Of a DNA stretch of 64,000 nt, positions 1 to 10,900 are shown piece by piece. Location of the stretch: assembly GCF_934230905.1 (NCBI RefSeq), contig NZ_CAKQFJ010000004.1, forward strand, positions 36,840 to 100,839, written 5' to 3'. How positions within the stretch are numbered: position 1 is the first letter of the stretch; every line of letters begins with the position of its first letter. The notes under the pieces are model-generated. The model had not been told where the DNA came from. It saw only the letters and a list, made by a program, of their open reading frames with translations, and ran no database searches. Origin of the DNA: an uncultured Veillonella sp. Its GTDB lineage: Bacteria; Bacillota; Negativicutes; Veillonellales; Veillonellaceae. The translations under genes and the position numbers were made by a program.

Positions 1-1275
1 ACGAATATCATTATAGGCATTTGCCATTTCAAGATGACTATTACAACGATGAACTTCTACGCCTGCTAATTTCGCTTCTTTAGCAATAAACCCAGCTGCT
101 TCTCCAAAGGTAAATACAACGCTATAACCTTCTTCAGCTAATAGCCTTCCAACTTGGCGATGACCTTCCTCTGTGAAATCACCTAATTCAAGCATATCGC
201 CGAGCATAGCAATCTTACGTTTACCTTCTAATTGCCCCAATGCTTTGATAGACTCACTCATAGAAGAAGGATTTGCATTATACGCATCATTAAGAATAAC
301 AATATCTTCAAAAGCTACAATTTCTTGACGCATAGGTGTACCTGTAAAGTCACTAAGGCCTTTTTTTATTTTACTAGATTTAACACCTAATACTCGCCCT
401 GTAGCGATAGCAGCTAACGCATCATACACATTATGTTCGCCTATCATAGGTAAAAATACATCAAATACTTCATCATAGCATTTACATGTAAACTTAATGC
501 CATCCTTTTTATAGCGTAAATGACTACCTATGACTGTAGCATTGCTATATATACCATAGGTAACAGTTTTTCCTTTTGCAATAGAACTCATAGACTTTAC
601 AAAATGGTCGTCTTCATTTAGAATTGCCACACTTTCGGGGCCTAAACATTTAATCAATTCACCCTTTGCTTGTGCAATAGCTTCTTGAGATCCTAGTAAT
701 TCAATATGACTAGTTCCTACATTTGTAATAATACCAATAGTTGGTTCTGCAATGAGAGCTAACTCTTCGATTTGACCTAATCCACGCATCCCCATTTCTA
801 CGACACAGGCTTCGTGTTCTGGTGAAAGTTGCAATAATGTTTTAGGTAAACCGATTTCATTATTAAAATTCTTTTCTGTTTTTAACACATTAAGCTCTGT
901 GCTAAGAACAGCGGCCACCATTTCTTTTGTTGTTGTCTTCCCTGATGACCCCGTAATAGCTACAACAGGAATTTGAAAACGTCGTCTGTGAAAGTTTGCT
1001 AAGTCTTGGTACGCCTTTAGCGTATTCTCCACTTCAATGCAGATGATGCCCTCTACACTGCGTCCTTTTTCAACAATTGCTGCCGTTGCCCCTTTTTCAA
1101 TGGCCGTCTTAATAAAGTCATGGCCATCAAATGTATCGCCTCGCAAAGCTACAAATACATATCCAGCCTTAATCGTGCGAGTATCAGTAGATATATCTTT
1201 AAATTGTAAACTTACATCGCCCTTACATGTGCCACTAGTAGCATCAATTATTTCTTGTAATGTAAATTCTGCCAT
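1..1275 (-). CDS. murF: UDP-N-acetylmuramoyl-tripeptide--D-alanyl-D-alanine ligase (partial)
   Basis: Cytoplasmic ATP-dependent ligase that adds D-Ala-D-Ala to the UDP-MurNAc tripeptide, the last soluble step of peptidoglycan precursor synthesis. The N-terminus reads MAEFTLQEII and is followed by the Mur-family N-terminal domain. An ATP-binding loop reads AITGSSGKTTTKEM, encoded near 920-965. About 425 codons are visible and the C-terminus lies beyond the window edge; the family is usually about 450 residues. The ATG at 1275 follows directly on the murE stop codon at 1277, so the two genes are translated in tandem on the minus strand. Confidence 0.95.
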   Translation of the reverse strand, partial: MAEFTLQEIIDATSGTCKGDVSLQFKDISTDTRTIKAGYVFVALRGDTFDGHDFIKTAIEKGATAAIVEKGRSVEGIICIEVENTLKAYQDLANFHRRRFQIPVVAITGSSGKTTTKEMVAAVLSTELNVLKTEKNFNNEIGLPKTLLQLSPEHEACVVEMGMRGLGQIEELALIAEPTIGIITNVGTSHIELLGSQEAIAQAKGELIKCLGPESVAILNEDDHFVKSMSSIAKGKTVTYGIYSNATVIGSHLRYKKDGIKFTCKCYDEVFDVFLPMIGEHNVYDALAAIATGRVLGVKSSKIKKGLSDFTGTPMRQEIVAFEDIVILNDAYNANPSSMSESIKALGQLEGKRKIAMLGDMLELGDFTEEGHRQVGRLLAEEGYSVVFTFGEAAGFIAKEAKLAGVEVHRCNSHLEMANAYNDIR

Positions 1276-1276
1276 A

Positions 1277-2761
1277 TTAGATCTCCTTAAGAGCTTTTCG
1301 AGCCTCTTCTCGGTCATCAAAATGAATTGTTTCATTTTTTAGTATTTGATAATTTTCATGACCCTTACCAGCAATAATAACAATATCACCGGCTTTTGCA
1401 TCATGAATTGCATGATTAATTGCCTCTCTACGGTCGACAATCACCTCATAAGAAGTACCATCACGAAGCGCTTCTTTTACCCCTGCTTCAACATCTTTCA
1501 CGATTTGTATCGGATCTTCGGTACGCGGATTATCAGATGTTACATAAATTTTATCCCCGTACTCTGCAGCAATACGCCCCATAATTGGTCGTTTTGTAGC
1601 ATCCCGATCACCACCACAACCAAATACAAGTATGATACGGTTTTCTTTAATCGCTTTTGCCGTTTTTAAAATATTTTCTAAACCATCCGGTGTATGGGCA
1701 TAGTCAACAACAACAGCAAAATCTTGACCTGCCTCAATTAATTCAAAACGTCCAGGAACGGAACTAAAAGTTTTTAATGCCGTATCAATCGCTTTCATGG
1801 AGATACCTTCTTGTAAACAAGCTCCAATAGCGGCCAATGTATTATACACATTAAATAAGCCAGTTGTATTCATCGATACAGGATAGCTTTCACCATTATA
1901 GGTCACAGTATACTGACTCATTTTAGTAGACATATGAACATCCGATGCATTTAATGTACCCTTACCTAAGGTACTATAGGTAATTGTTGATACCGTAGTT
2001 TTTTCTATAACACGGTGACCATAAGTATCATCAATATTGATAACTGCACCCTTATTAGCTTTAACTTGATCAGGTGCACTAACTTGTTCAAATAGTTTAC
2101 ATTTAGCAGCCAAATAGTTTTCAAATGTTTTGTGGAAATCCAAGTGATCTTGAGTCAAATTCGTAAATACTGCCGTATCAAATTCAACACCACTAACACG
2201 GCCGAGTGCCAACGCATGAGAAGACACTTCCATCACACAGTATTCCACATTTTCTTGAACCATTTGATGCAAAATATGCTGTAAATCAACAACATCTGGT
2301 GTCGTATTATGAATTGGGTAACTAGTATCACCAATCATAATATGGACCGTACCAATTACGCCCACCTTAAAGCCTTGTGCTTTAAGAATATGACGAATCA
2401 TATGTGTCGTGGTCGTCTTACCATTTGTTCCCGTAACACCAACCATGCGCATGCGATTAGCTGGGTAATCAAAGAAATATGGCACACACGCCATCATAGC
2501 TTGACGTGTATCAGTAACGGTAATCACACATACACCATTAGATACAGTTACAGGCTTCGAAACAATTACCGCAACAGCGCCAGCAGCAATCGCTTTATCA
2601 ATATAATTATGACCATCAACTGTAGCCCCATCAAGAGCAATAAATAAACTATTAGGTTTTACCGTTCTAGAATCAGCTGTAATATCTTGAATAGATACAT
2701 TTTGATTTCCTTCTATTTTTTGTACATTTATTGTACTAATAATATCTTTTAAGGTTTTCAT
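1277..2761 (-). CDS. murE: UDP-N-acetylmuramoyl-tripeptide synthetase, meso-DAP type
   Basis: Adds the third amino acid to UDP-MurNAc-L-Ala-D-Glu in the cytoplasm. The 494-residue length is normal. An N-terminal MurE domain (ITADSRTVKPNSLF, about residues 27-40) precedes the ATP-binding loop VTGTNGKTTTTHM near residue 110 and the C-terminal ligase domain. The substrate motif DNPRTEDP near residue 410 is the form known to select meso-diaminopimelate rather than lysine. It lies between ftsL and murF in a minus-strand division cluster, where ftsI would normally precede it. Confidence 0.96.
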   Translation of the reverse strand: MKTLKDIISTINVQKIEGNQNVSIQDITADSRTVKPNSLFIALDGATVDGHNYIDKAIAAGAVAVIVSKPVTVSNGVCVITVTDTRQAMMACVPYFFDYPANRMRMVGVTGTNGKTTTTHMIRHILKAQGFKVGVIGTVHIMIGDTSYPIHNTTPDVVDLQHILHQMVQENVEYCVMEVSSHALALGRVSGVEFDTAVFTNLTQDHLDFHKTFENYLAAKCKLFEQVSAPDQVKANKGAVINIDDTYGHRVIEKTTVSTITYSTLGKGTLNASDVHMSTKMSQYTVTYNGESYPVSMNTTGLFNVYNTLAAIGACLQEGISMKAIDTALKTFSSVPGRFELIEAGQDFAVVVDYAHTPDGLENILKTAKAIKENRIILVFGCGGDRDATKRPIMGRIAAEYGDKIYVTSDNPRTEDPIQIVKDVEAGVKEALRDGTSYEVIVDRREAINHAIHDAKAGDIVIIAGKGHENYQILKNETIHFDDREEARKALKEI

Positions 2762-2789
2762 ACCATATTCTCCTCTATATACGCAAATT

Positions 2790-2813
2790 AAAGCAGCCCA
2801 TAAGAGCTGCTTT
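2790..2813 (-). terminator. Small hairpin between ftsL and murE
   Basis: Arms AAAGCAGC and GCTGCTTT enclose an 8-base loop in the 58-base gap between the ftsL stop and the murE start. There is no long U-tract on the minus strand, so it may only attenuate transcription or process the mRNA inside the cluster. Confidence 0.3.
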
Positions 2814-2819
2814 TGCCTG

Positions 2820-3224
2820 TTAATCTATAATTTGCTGTTTCGATTGTACATTGCGTTCTGAAGTCGTACTTTTAGTGCTATACACAAAAGAATCAGGCAA
2901 AACCATCCCCAATTGTTCTTCCGCAATTTTTTGAATGCGTACTGGAGATTTTAAAGATGCCACCTCTACATCAAGTGTATCATTATCCTTTGCTAATTGT
3001 ACTACAGTTTGTTGTGTTTTAACTACCTCATAGCCTAATTTTGTTGTATATGCATTCATAGCCATTATAATCATCAAAAAACCAGCAAGAATTGCTATCC
3101 CTTGAATAATTTGTTTCATTAACGGACTAATATCAAAAACAACACTAGCTTTCGCCTTTTTTGCTTGTACACCTATCAACACATCACGTTTAACTTGGCC
3201 CACAACAGCCTTTCTCGCTAACAT
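2820..3224 (-). CDS. ftsL: FtsL-like cell division protein
   Basis: Small bitopic membrane protein, about 134 residues, of the FtsL/FtsB divisome type. It has a basic cytoplasmic N-terminus of about 40 residues, one membrane segment (QGIAILAGFLMIIMAMN) and an extracytoplasmic coiled-coil segment (VVKTQQTVVQLAKDND) ending in a basic-rich region with the typical VRIQKIAEEQLGM. FtsL family members stabilise FtsI/FtsW at the septum. I chose the ATG at 3224 because GGAAGGGG lies just upstream; a TTG 18 bases earlier sits inside that ribosome-binding site. The position right after rsmH supports FtsL despite poor sequence conservation in the family. Confidence 0.8.
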   Translation of the reverse strand: MLARKAVVGQVKRDVLIGVQAKKAKASVVFDISPLMKQIIQGIAILAGFLMIIMAMNAYTTKLGYEVVKTQQTVVQLAKDNDTLDVEVASLKSPVRIQKIAEEQLGMVLPDSFVYSTKSTTSERNVQSKQQIID

Positions 3225-3244
3225 TAAAATAACCCCTTCCAATA

Positions 3245-4177
3245 CTACAATTTAATCCCTACTCTAAGTTTTGCACTCCTAGAACGAGGATTTGATTCTA
3301 CTTCCCCTGCACTAGGCTCAATCGCCTTATTTTTAGCCTTAATAATAGCCTTATGATGACACACACAAACTGGTAATTCAGGTGGACATATACAAGATGT
3401 ACTTAGCTCTTTAAAAGTTTGTTTTGTGATGCGGTCCTCTAAGGAATGGAATGTAATGACACCAATTCTCCCCTTTGGCTTCAACATACTCACAGCATCT
3501 ACAAAACTATCATGCAAAATAGCAAGTTCTCGATTTACTTCAATGCGTATTGCTTGAAATGTACGTTTTGCAGGATGTGGACCATCTTGTCTCGCTTTTG
3601 CCGGTATAGCTTTCTTTATAATTGACACCAATTCACCAGTAGTGGTAATTCTCTTCTCATTACGGGCAGTCACGATAAATTCAACAATACGTTTAGCCCA
3701 TCGTTCTTCACCGTAATCGCGAATAATTTGTAACAATGTATCAGGTTTATATTCGTTTACGACGATTTCTGCAGTGATAGGTGCCTCTTTATTCATACGC
3801 ATATCGAGAGGTCCATCATTCATATATGAAAAACCGCGTTCAGGAGTGTCTAATTGGTAGCTAGAAACCCCCAAGTCAAATATAAATCCATCTACTTTAT
3901 AAATACCATGCTCTTCTAAAGCACATTTTAAATTCGAAAAATTTGTAGGTATTGTCATAACATGACAAGTTAAATCAGATAAACGCTGTCTTGCTACAGC
4001 TAACGCATCTTCATCTTGATCTAAACCAATAATCATACCTTTTGAACTCAATCGTTCACCAACGGCATGAGCATGGCCCGCACCCCCTAAGGTGCAATCC
4101 ACATATATACCATCAGGATTGGTAACAACAGAATCTACCGTTTCATTCAACAGCACACTGACATGATTAAATTCCAC
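3245..4177 (-). CDS. rsmH: 16S rRNA (cytosine-1402-N4)-methyltransferase RsmH
   Basis: SAM-dependent methyltransferase (formerly MraW) that makes N4-methylcytidine at 16S rRNA position 1402. The SAM-binding region is DCTLGGAGHAHAVGERL at about residues 27-43. Later motifs include FDLGVSSYQLDTPERGFSY, and GVITFHSLEDRITK near residue 240. The C-terminus carries the usual SRSAKLRV. The 310-residue length is normal. It sits 9 bases after mraZ and just before ftsL, the conserved mraZ-rsmH-ftsL order. Confidence 0.97.
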   Translation of the reverse strand: MEFNHVSVLLNETVDSVVTNPDGIYVDCTLGGAGHAHAVGERLSSKGMIIGLDQDEDALAVARQRLSDLTCHVMTIPTNFSNLKCALEEHGIYKVDGFIFDLGVSSYQLDTPERGFSYMNDGPLDMRMNKEAPITAEIVVNEYKPDTLLQIIRDYGEERWAKRIVEFIVTARNEKRITTTGELVSIIKKAIPAKARQDGPHPAKRTFQAIRIEVNRELAILHDSFVDAVSMLKPKGRIGVITFHSLEDRITKQTFKELSTSCICPPELPVCVCHHKAIIKAKNKAIEPSAGEVESNPRSRSAKLRVGIKL

Positions 4178-4186
4178 GATAGCCTC

Positions 4187-4618
4187 CTACAATACAATAC
4201 CCTCTAATCCTTCGGCTAAGGACTCTACACTGTCAGCCACTTCCGCATCATATGCATCAAAGCGTTCGCGACTCCAAATTTCAACCTTATCCCCAGTACC
4301 AATAATAACCGCATCTTTTTGTAGCTCAGCATGCTCTCGAAGGGCACTTGGCACCAAAATGCGGCCTTGTTTATCAAATTCAAGTTCTGCAGCACTACCA
4401 AAATAAAAGCGTTTAATAGCACGAGCATTTGCTTTATTTGACGGTAATGATTGTAACGTTTTTGAAAGTTGTTCCCAACTTTCAGCAGTATAAATAGCGA
4501 TGCAATTATCTAAACCTTTTGAAAGTACGCAATGATCACCTAGTTGTTCACGTATTTTAGCTGGTATAATCAACCGCCCTTTTGCATCTATAGTGTGATT
4601 ATATTCACCCATGAACAT
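4187..4618 (-). CDS. mraZ: Transcriptional regulator MraZ
   Basis: AbrB-fold DNA-binding protein of 143 residues with two tandem MraZ half-domains (GEYNHTIDAKGRLIIPAKIRE and ELEFDKQGRILVPSALRE). MraZ proteins form rings and regulate the division cluster by binding direct repeats upstream of their own gene. Candidate repeats occur upstream here (see 4640-4865). It is the first gene of the minus-strand cluster. Two in-frame ATGs (4618 and 4612) could both be used; the upstream AAGGCGGTGAT favours the first. Confidence 0.95.
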   Translation of the reverse strand: MFMGEYNHTIDAKGRLIIPAKIREQLGDHCVLSKGLDNCIAIYTAESWEQLSKTLQSLPSNKANARAIKRFYFGSAAELEFDKQGRILVPSALREHAELQKDAVIIGTGDKVEIWSRERFDAYDAEVADSVESLAEGLEGIVL

Positions 4619-4639
4619 CTAAAATCACCGCCTTACAAT

Positions 4640-4865
4640 CCCTATTCACCACTATATGGTAAATTTTACCACAATCCCCCACCTGATACAATAAATAAAA
4701 CATAAAAAATGACAAAATCATGAATTTTTCTTCATCTTCCACTATTTTTCATCATTTTTCTTTAATTTTCACAAATATATGTTCGTGTTTATATAGTTGT
4801 TTTAATAATCCTTCGCCATATATGTACCACTATCCACCACTAGTTATACACATTCACCACCTGAT
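4640..4865 (-). promoter_or_regulatory. mraZ upstream region with repeated GTGG boxes
   Basis: The 355-base gap before mraZ holds no gene. On the minus strand it has several GTGGTGA/GTGGTGG/GTGGGGG motifs in two clusters, about 4645-4685 next to mraZ and about 4825-4862 further upstream. The context CACCTGAT recurs in both. MraZ is known to bind short GTGG-type direct repeats, so these are plausible autoregulatory sites. An AT-rich stretch between the clusters could carry the promoter, but I cannot fix the -35 and -10. Confidence 0.45.
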
Positions 4866-4892
4866 GTAAGTTTCAGAAACAACGAAAAAGAA

Positions 4893-4922
4893 AACCGCGT
4901 AGTATGAATGCACTACGCGGTT
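4893..4922 (-). terminator. Rho-independent terminator of the adhesin gene
   Basis: Ten-base arms AACCGCGTAG and CTACGCGGTT form a strong hairpin. On the minus strand it is followed by TTTTCTTTTTC. It lies 50 bases after the adhesin stop codon. Confidence 0.85.
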
Positions 4923-4932
4923 ATACATACCT

Positions 4933-4961
4933 TAGGTAAACAGGTATTCGTCGTTTACCTA
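4933..4961. repeat. Second inverted repeat downstream of the adhesin gene
   Basis: Arms TAGGTAAAC and GTTTACCTA around an 11-base loop lie between the adhesin stop and its terminator. It may be an mRNA 3'-end stabilising hairpin. There is no U-tract. Confidence 0.4.
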
Positions 4962-4973
4962 TTGGGAGGTACC

Positions 4974-7900
4974 CTATTTAGTTGTTTTTTTAGCTGCTTG
5001 AGGGTTAGCTGCCAATACTTTTTCAAGCACTTGTTTAATTTCTTTATTTTGTGCTTCTAAGTTAGCAACTTTATCTTCAAGAACTTTTACAGTTGCAGGA
5101 GATGCAGGTTTGGAAGGTGCTGTAGGAGCAGAACCGATACCAATAGTTACACCAGCATTTGCCATTACACCATTGTCACCATCATACGCTGCACCAGCAT
5201 GAATTAACAAATCAGGATTTGCATAATGAGCAACACCCAATGCAGTTGCTGTTTTACCTTTGTATGTACCTACAGCAGCCATGATTTGAGCTTTTTGGCC
5301 TTCATGATATTCAATAGGTTTCAATGCTGCCAATGCGGCTGCAGATGCACCTACAGTTTTAACTTCACGTTCTACACTACTAATGCGACGAGAGTTATCT
5401 TGAATTTGTGCGGTATGTTGTTCAATAGTTTCATGATCTTGAAGCGTTACTGCACTTGCACGCAAGCTGTAATTTGCAGCTTCAGCTAATGTACTAATAT
5501 CTTCAGTATTCTTGTTAACTTGTAAGCCCATTACATTGATACGTTCATTGTTTTCCAATGCAATCGCGCCAACAGCTTTAGTTAATTTAGTATTGTCATT
5601 AACTTGATTTGTTACAGTAGCAATACTTTGAGTATTTGTATTAACTTGTTTAGATACATCTGTTACACGGTTATTAACAGCATTAATATTAGTAGCATTT
5701 GCTTTCACAGATTCAGTAATACCAACAATAGCATTTGCATTAGTTGTTACACGGCTATCAATGTTTTTAATATTTTCTGTATTCACGCTAATATTTTTAG
5801 CATTTACATTAATATTATTGATATTCGTATTAACTTGATTGGATACTGTAGCAATGTTAGTAGTATTTGCTGTTACTTGGTTATTTACTTTTGTAATATT
5901 GTTTGTATTTTCAATAACGGATGCATTGATAGTCGCAATATTATTAGTATTTTTATTAACTTGAGCAGATACATTATTAATTGCTGTAGTATGTTCATCA
6001 ACCTTGTTGATTACTTTTTGTACTGTTACGTTAGTATTTTGAATTGCTTGTGCATTTTGTTTGATAGCAGCTTTGTTAATATTGATATTTTCAGTATTAT
6101 GTTTAATCTTATCAGTATTAACTTCTACTTGGCTTTGAACATTTTTAATGCGTTCTTCGTTAGCATTAGCTTTGATAGTATTTGCACTAACTTGTTCTTT
6201 CACCTTGGATACATCAGCACTTACATTTTGCAAGTCTTTAATTGCTTGTGTATTTTTGCCAACTTGATCTTTTAAGCCAGATACATCTGTTTGGATGCCG
6301 TTGATAATCTTAATATTATTTTCAACTTTTGCATTCACATTTGTTACATCGGCTTTAATATTTGTTACATCAGATTTAATGTTCGTTACATCATTCTTCA
6401 CATTAGTTACATCAGACTTGATATTTGTAACTTGTGCATTAATGTTCTTCACATCATTCTTAATATCTGTAACATTGTTATTCACAATATTAATCTTCGC
6501 ATCAACTTTTGCATTAATGTTTGTAATATCATTCTTCACGATAGTTACATCAGCTTTGATATTGTTAACATTCTTTTCAACGTTTACTACATTAGCTTTA
6601 ATATTGTTAATGTTAGAAGTGTTGTTTTGAATATTTACAGTATTAGCATTGATTACACTATTTTGAGCTTTAATGTTGTTTGTAATGTTTTCAACTTTCT
6701 TTTCAACATTAACAATTGTAGTGTTGCCTTTACCTACTTGACCTTTCAAGGATTCAATAGCTTTCGCATTAGAATCAACTTTGCCATTCAAGTTACCAAT
6801 AGCTGCTACATTTGCATCGATACGAGTGGAGTTAGCATTTACCTTAGCAGAAACATTTGCAATGTTTGCTGTGTTACCTGCTACTTGTTTAGATACACTA
6901 GCAATAGCTGTTGTATTATTAGTTACATCAGTGCGAATTGCTTTAATATCTGCTGCATTCACATCAACTTTACTATTAATATTAGCTACATTATTTTGAA
7001 TAGCTGTAATAGATTTGCTATTGTTTTCAATAGCTTTTGCATTAGCATCAACTTTTACATTTACATTGTTGATCTTACTATCAATCTTCGTATTGTTTTC
7101 TACAATCTTCGCATCGATATTTTTATCAACCTTGTTAATAATAGTTGTGTTGTTGTTATTAATAGCAGTTTCAATGTTCTTGTTGATTACTGTGTTGTTA
7201 TTAGAAATTGCGGTATTGATATCGTTTCTAATCACAGTGTTGTTTGCTTCAATCTTAGTATTGATTGTATTTTCTACATTTGTGATAGTTGTACCAATTT
7301 TACCATTCAATTTCTTGATAGCATCTTCATTAGCAGTAATACGTGTAGAGTTATCTACAATATTATCTTGCAAGTAATCCAAACGTTGATCATGGCGATC
7401 TACGCGTGCTTTAAGGCCAGATACATCGCCTTTCACACCATCAATCTTAACATTTACTTCACCAATCTTAGTATTAACTGTGTTGTTGATTTGTTTATTA
7501 TTTTCATTGATTTTTACATCAATATTCTTATCAACCTTGTTAAGAATTGTGGTATTGTTTGCATCAATCTTAGTATCGATAGACTTATTAATAACTACAT
7601 TATTTTCATTAATTTTGTTAGTAATAGTATTTTCGATATTTGTAATTTGAGTACCAATATGGCCTTTCAAATCATTGATCGCTTTTGTATTAGCATTAAT
7701 ATCAGTGCGGTTAGCTGCAATGTTTGTAGCATTAACTTTTACACCATCTTCTACAACACTAATGCGTGTAGAGTTATCTGCAATATTATCTTGTAAGTAA
7801 TCTAAACGTTGGTCATGACGATCTACACGATCTTTAAGACCTGCTACATCACCTTTAACACCATCCACTTTAACATTTACGTTATTAATAGCTGTTGTAT

Positions 7901-10900
7901 TATTTGCAATATTAGTTGTATTAGCATCGACTTTTACATTCGTTGCATCAATACGTTTGCTATTATCTACGATAGCTTGTGCATTAACAGCGATATTCTT
8001 AGTATTATTTGCAATGTTAGTAGTATTATTTTCTACCTTACCATTAATATTAGTAATTTGAGTTTTAATATCGTTGATAACTGTAGAGGATTTACCTACT
8101 TGACCTTTCAATTCATCAATAGCTTTTTGATTTTTACCAATTAATGTACGATTTTCAATAGCAATTGTGCCTGCTACATTAATATCTTTTGTATTTTGAT
8201 CAATACGTTTACTATTTTCTGCAATTGCTTTTGTATTGTTTGCAATATTTGTTGTGTTATTAGTAATGTTTGTAGCATTAACTTTTACACTATCTTCTAC
8301 AACACTAATGCGTGTAGAGTTATCTACAATATTATCTTGTAAGTAATCCAAACGTTGATCATGACGATCTACGCGAGCTTTAAGGCCATCTAAATCACCT
8401 TTAACGCCATCTACTTTAATATTTACATTGTTAATAGCTGTTGTATTAGCATCTACTTTAACGTTTGTTTCATTAATACGTTTGCTATTATCTACAATAG
8501 CTTGTGCATTAACAGCAATATTCTTAGTATTGTTTACAATGTTAGTAGTATTATTTTCTACCTTAACATTCGTTTCGTTGATACGTTTACTATTATCTAC
8601 GATAGCTGTTTGGTTTTTACCAATTAATGTACGGTTTTCAATAGCAATTGTACCTGCTACATTAATATCTTTTGTATTTTGGTCTACACGTTTAGTTAAG
8701 CCATCCAAATCACCTTTAACACCATCAATTTTAACATTCACTTCACCAATCTTAGTATTGATTGTGTTGTTGATTTGTTTGTTATTTTCATTGATTTTTA
8801 CATCGATGTTTTTATCAACTTTATTAAGAATCGTTGTATTGTTTTCATTAATTTTTACATCGATATTTTTATCAACCTTATTAAGGATGGTTGTGTTGTT
8901 GTTAGTAATAGCAGTCTCAATATTTTTATTGATTACTGTATTGTTATTATTGATAGCAGTTTCAATATTCTTATTAATTACTGTGTTGTTATTAGAAATT
9001 GCAGTATTGATATCATTTCTAATCACTGTGTTATTTTCTTCAATCTTAGCATTGATTTTATTTTCTACATTAGTGATTGATGTACCAATTTGGCCTTTCA
9101 ATTTATTAATAGCATCTTCATTAGCAGTAATACGTGTAGAGTTATCTACAATATTATCTTGTAAGTAATCCAAACGTTGGTCATGACGATCAACACGACC
9201 TTTAAGGCCATCTAAATCACCTTTAACACCATCTACGCGTACGTTAACATTATTGATTGCGGTACTGTTAGCATCAATTTTCTTATTAACATTAACAATA
9301 TTAGCATCAATTTTTTTACTCAAATCAATAACATTATTATCAATCTTAGTATTAATTTCGTTAACCTTATTATCAATGTTCGCATTGATTTCAGTTACTT
9401 TATTATCAACTTTTTTGTTAATAGCAATATCATTATTATCAATTTTTGTATTAATAACATTTACATTGTTATCGATTTTCTTGTTAATAATATTTACATT
9501 GTTATCAATATTTGCATTAATTTCAGCTACTTTATTATCAATTTTTTGATCAATAGTTGTTACTTTATTATCAATCTTAGTATTGATTTCGTTAACTTTA
9601 TTGTCAATTTTAGTATTGATTTCATTAACTTTATTATCTACTTTTGTATTGATAGCAATGTCGTTTTTATCAATCTTAGTATTGATGTTTGTAATATCGT
9701 TTTTAATACTGTTAATCTCTACTTGAACATTACCAATATTTTGACCAACTTTGCCTTTCAAATCAGCAATGTCTTTAGTATTGATATTTACTTGATTTGT
9801 TGTATTGCTCAAATCAGTCTTAATATTCTTAACATCATTTTCTACAGCTTGTAAACGACCTTCATGGTCACCCATAGCTTGAAGAACATAATTGATACGA
9901 GTTTTTGTATACTCATGATTGTTATTAACCGTATTCGTCAAGTTTGTAATAGCTGTCGCATTTTTATTAATGTTTGTAGTATTATTCGCAATATTCACTT
10001 CATTAACAGCAATGCGTTTACTATTATCTACTATTTTCGTTGTATTACCATCAACCTTAGTATTTACATTGTTAATTGTAGTGTTGATATGATTAATGTC
10101 AGTTTTAACATTATTAATCTTAGCATCAACATCTGCATTTACTTTATTGATAATAGTTGTGTTATTAGCATTAATTTCATTTTTGATTGTCTTATTAATT
10201 TCAACATTATTTTGTTTAATGCTATTATCGATATTAGCGTTAATAACTGTGTTATTAGCATTAATTTCATTTTTTATAGTCTTATTGATTTCGACATTGT
10301 TTTGTTTAATGCTATTATCGATATTAGCGTTAATAACTGTGTTATTAGCGTTAATTTCATTCTTAATAGTCTTATTAATTTCGACATTATTTTGTTTAAT
10401 GCTATTATCAATGTTAGCGTTAATAACGGTATTATTAGCGTTGATTTTATTATCAATGTTAGTGTTTACTGTATTGATAATATTGGTTTTACTATTATCA
10501 ATTTTAACGTCTACATCTTTATTGATTTGATTAATAATCTTAGTGTTGTTTTCATTAATCTTATTATCAATTGTTGTGTTGATGTTGTTGATAGTAGTAC
10601 CAACTTTACCTTTCAACTCTTCGATAGCTTTTTTATTATCATTGATGTCTTTTTTGTTATCGTCGATAAGTTTGCGGTTTTCTATCGCAATGGTATTGTT
10701 GAAAGTAATATTTTTAGTGTTTTCGTTAACTTGTTTAGACAAATCAACAATAGATTTGCTGTTGTTATTAACATTAACTGTCAAGTTATTGATTGCTTTA
10801 TTATTAGCATCAACTTTAACGTCTACCTTGTTAATATTTGCTTGTAATTCATTCTTAACATTAGCAATATTTTGATTAATGTTTACATTGTTTGCATCAA

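Noticed and set aside
6291..7796. Long plus-strand ORFs opposite the adhesin, the largest about 501 codons
   Set aside because: They are antisense shadows of the Asn-rich repeat DNA (AAT/AAC read backwards gives Ile/Val/Leu/Cys-rich frames). No ribosome sites or domains are visible.
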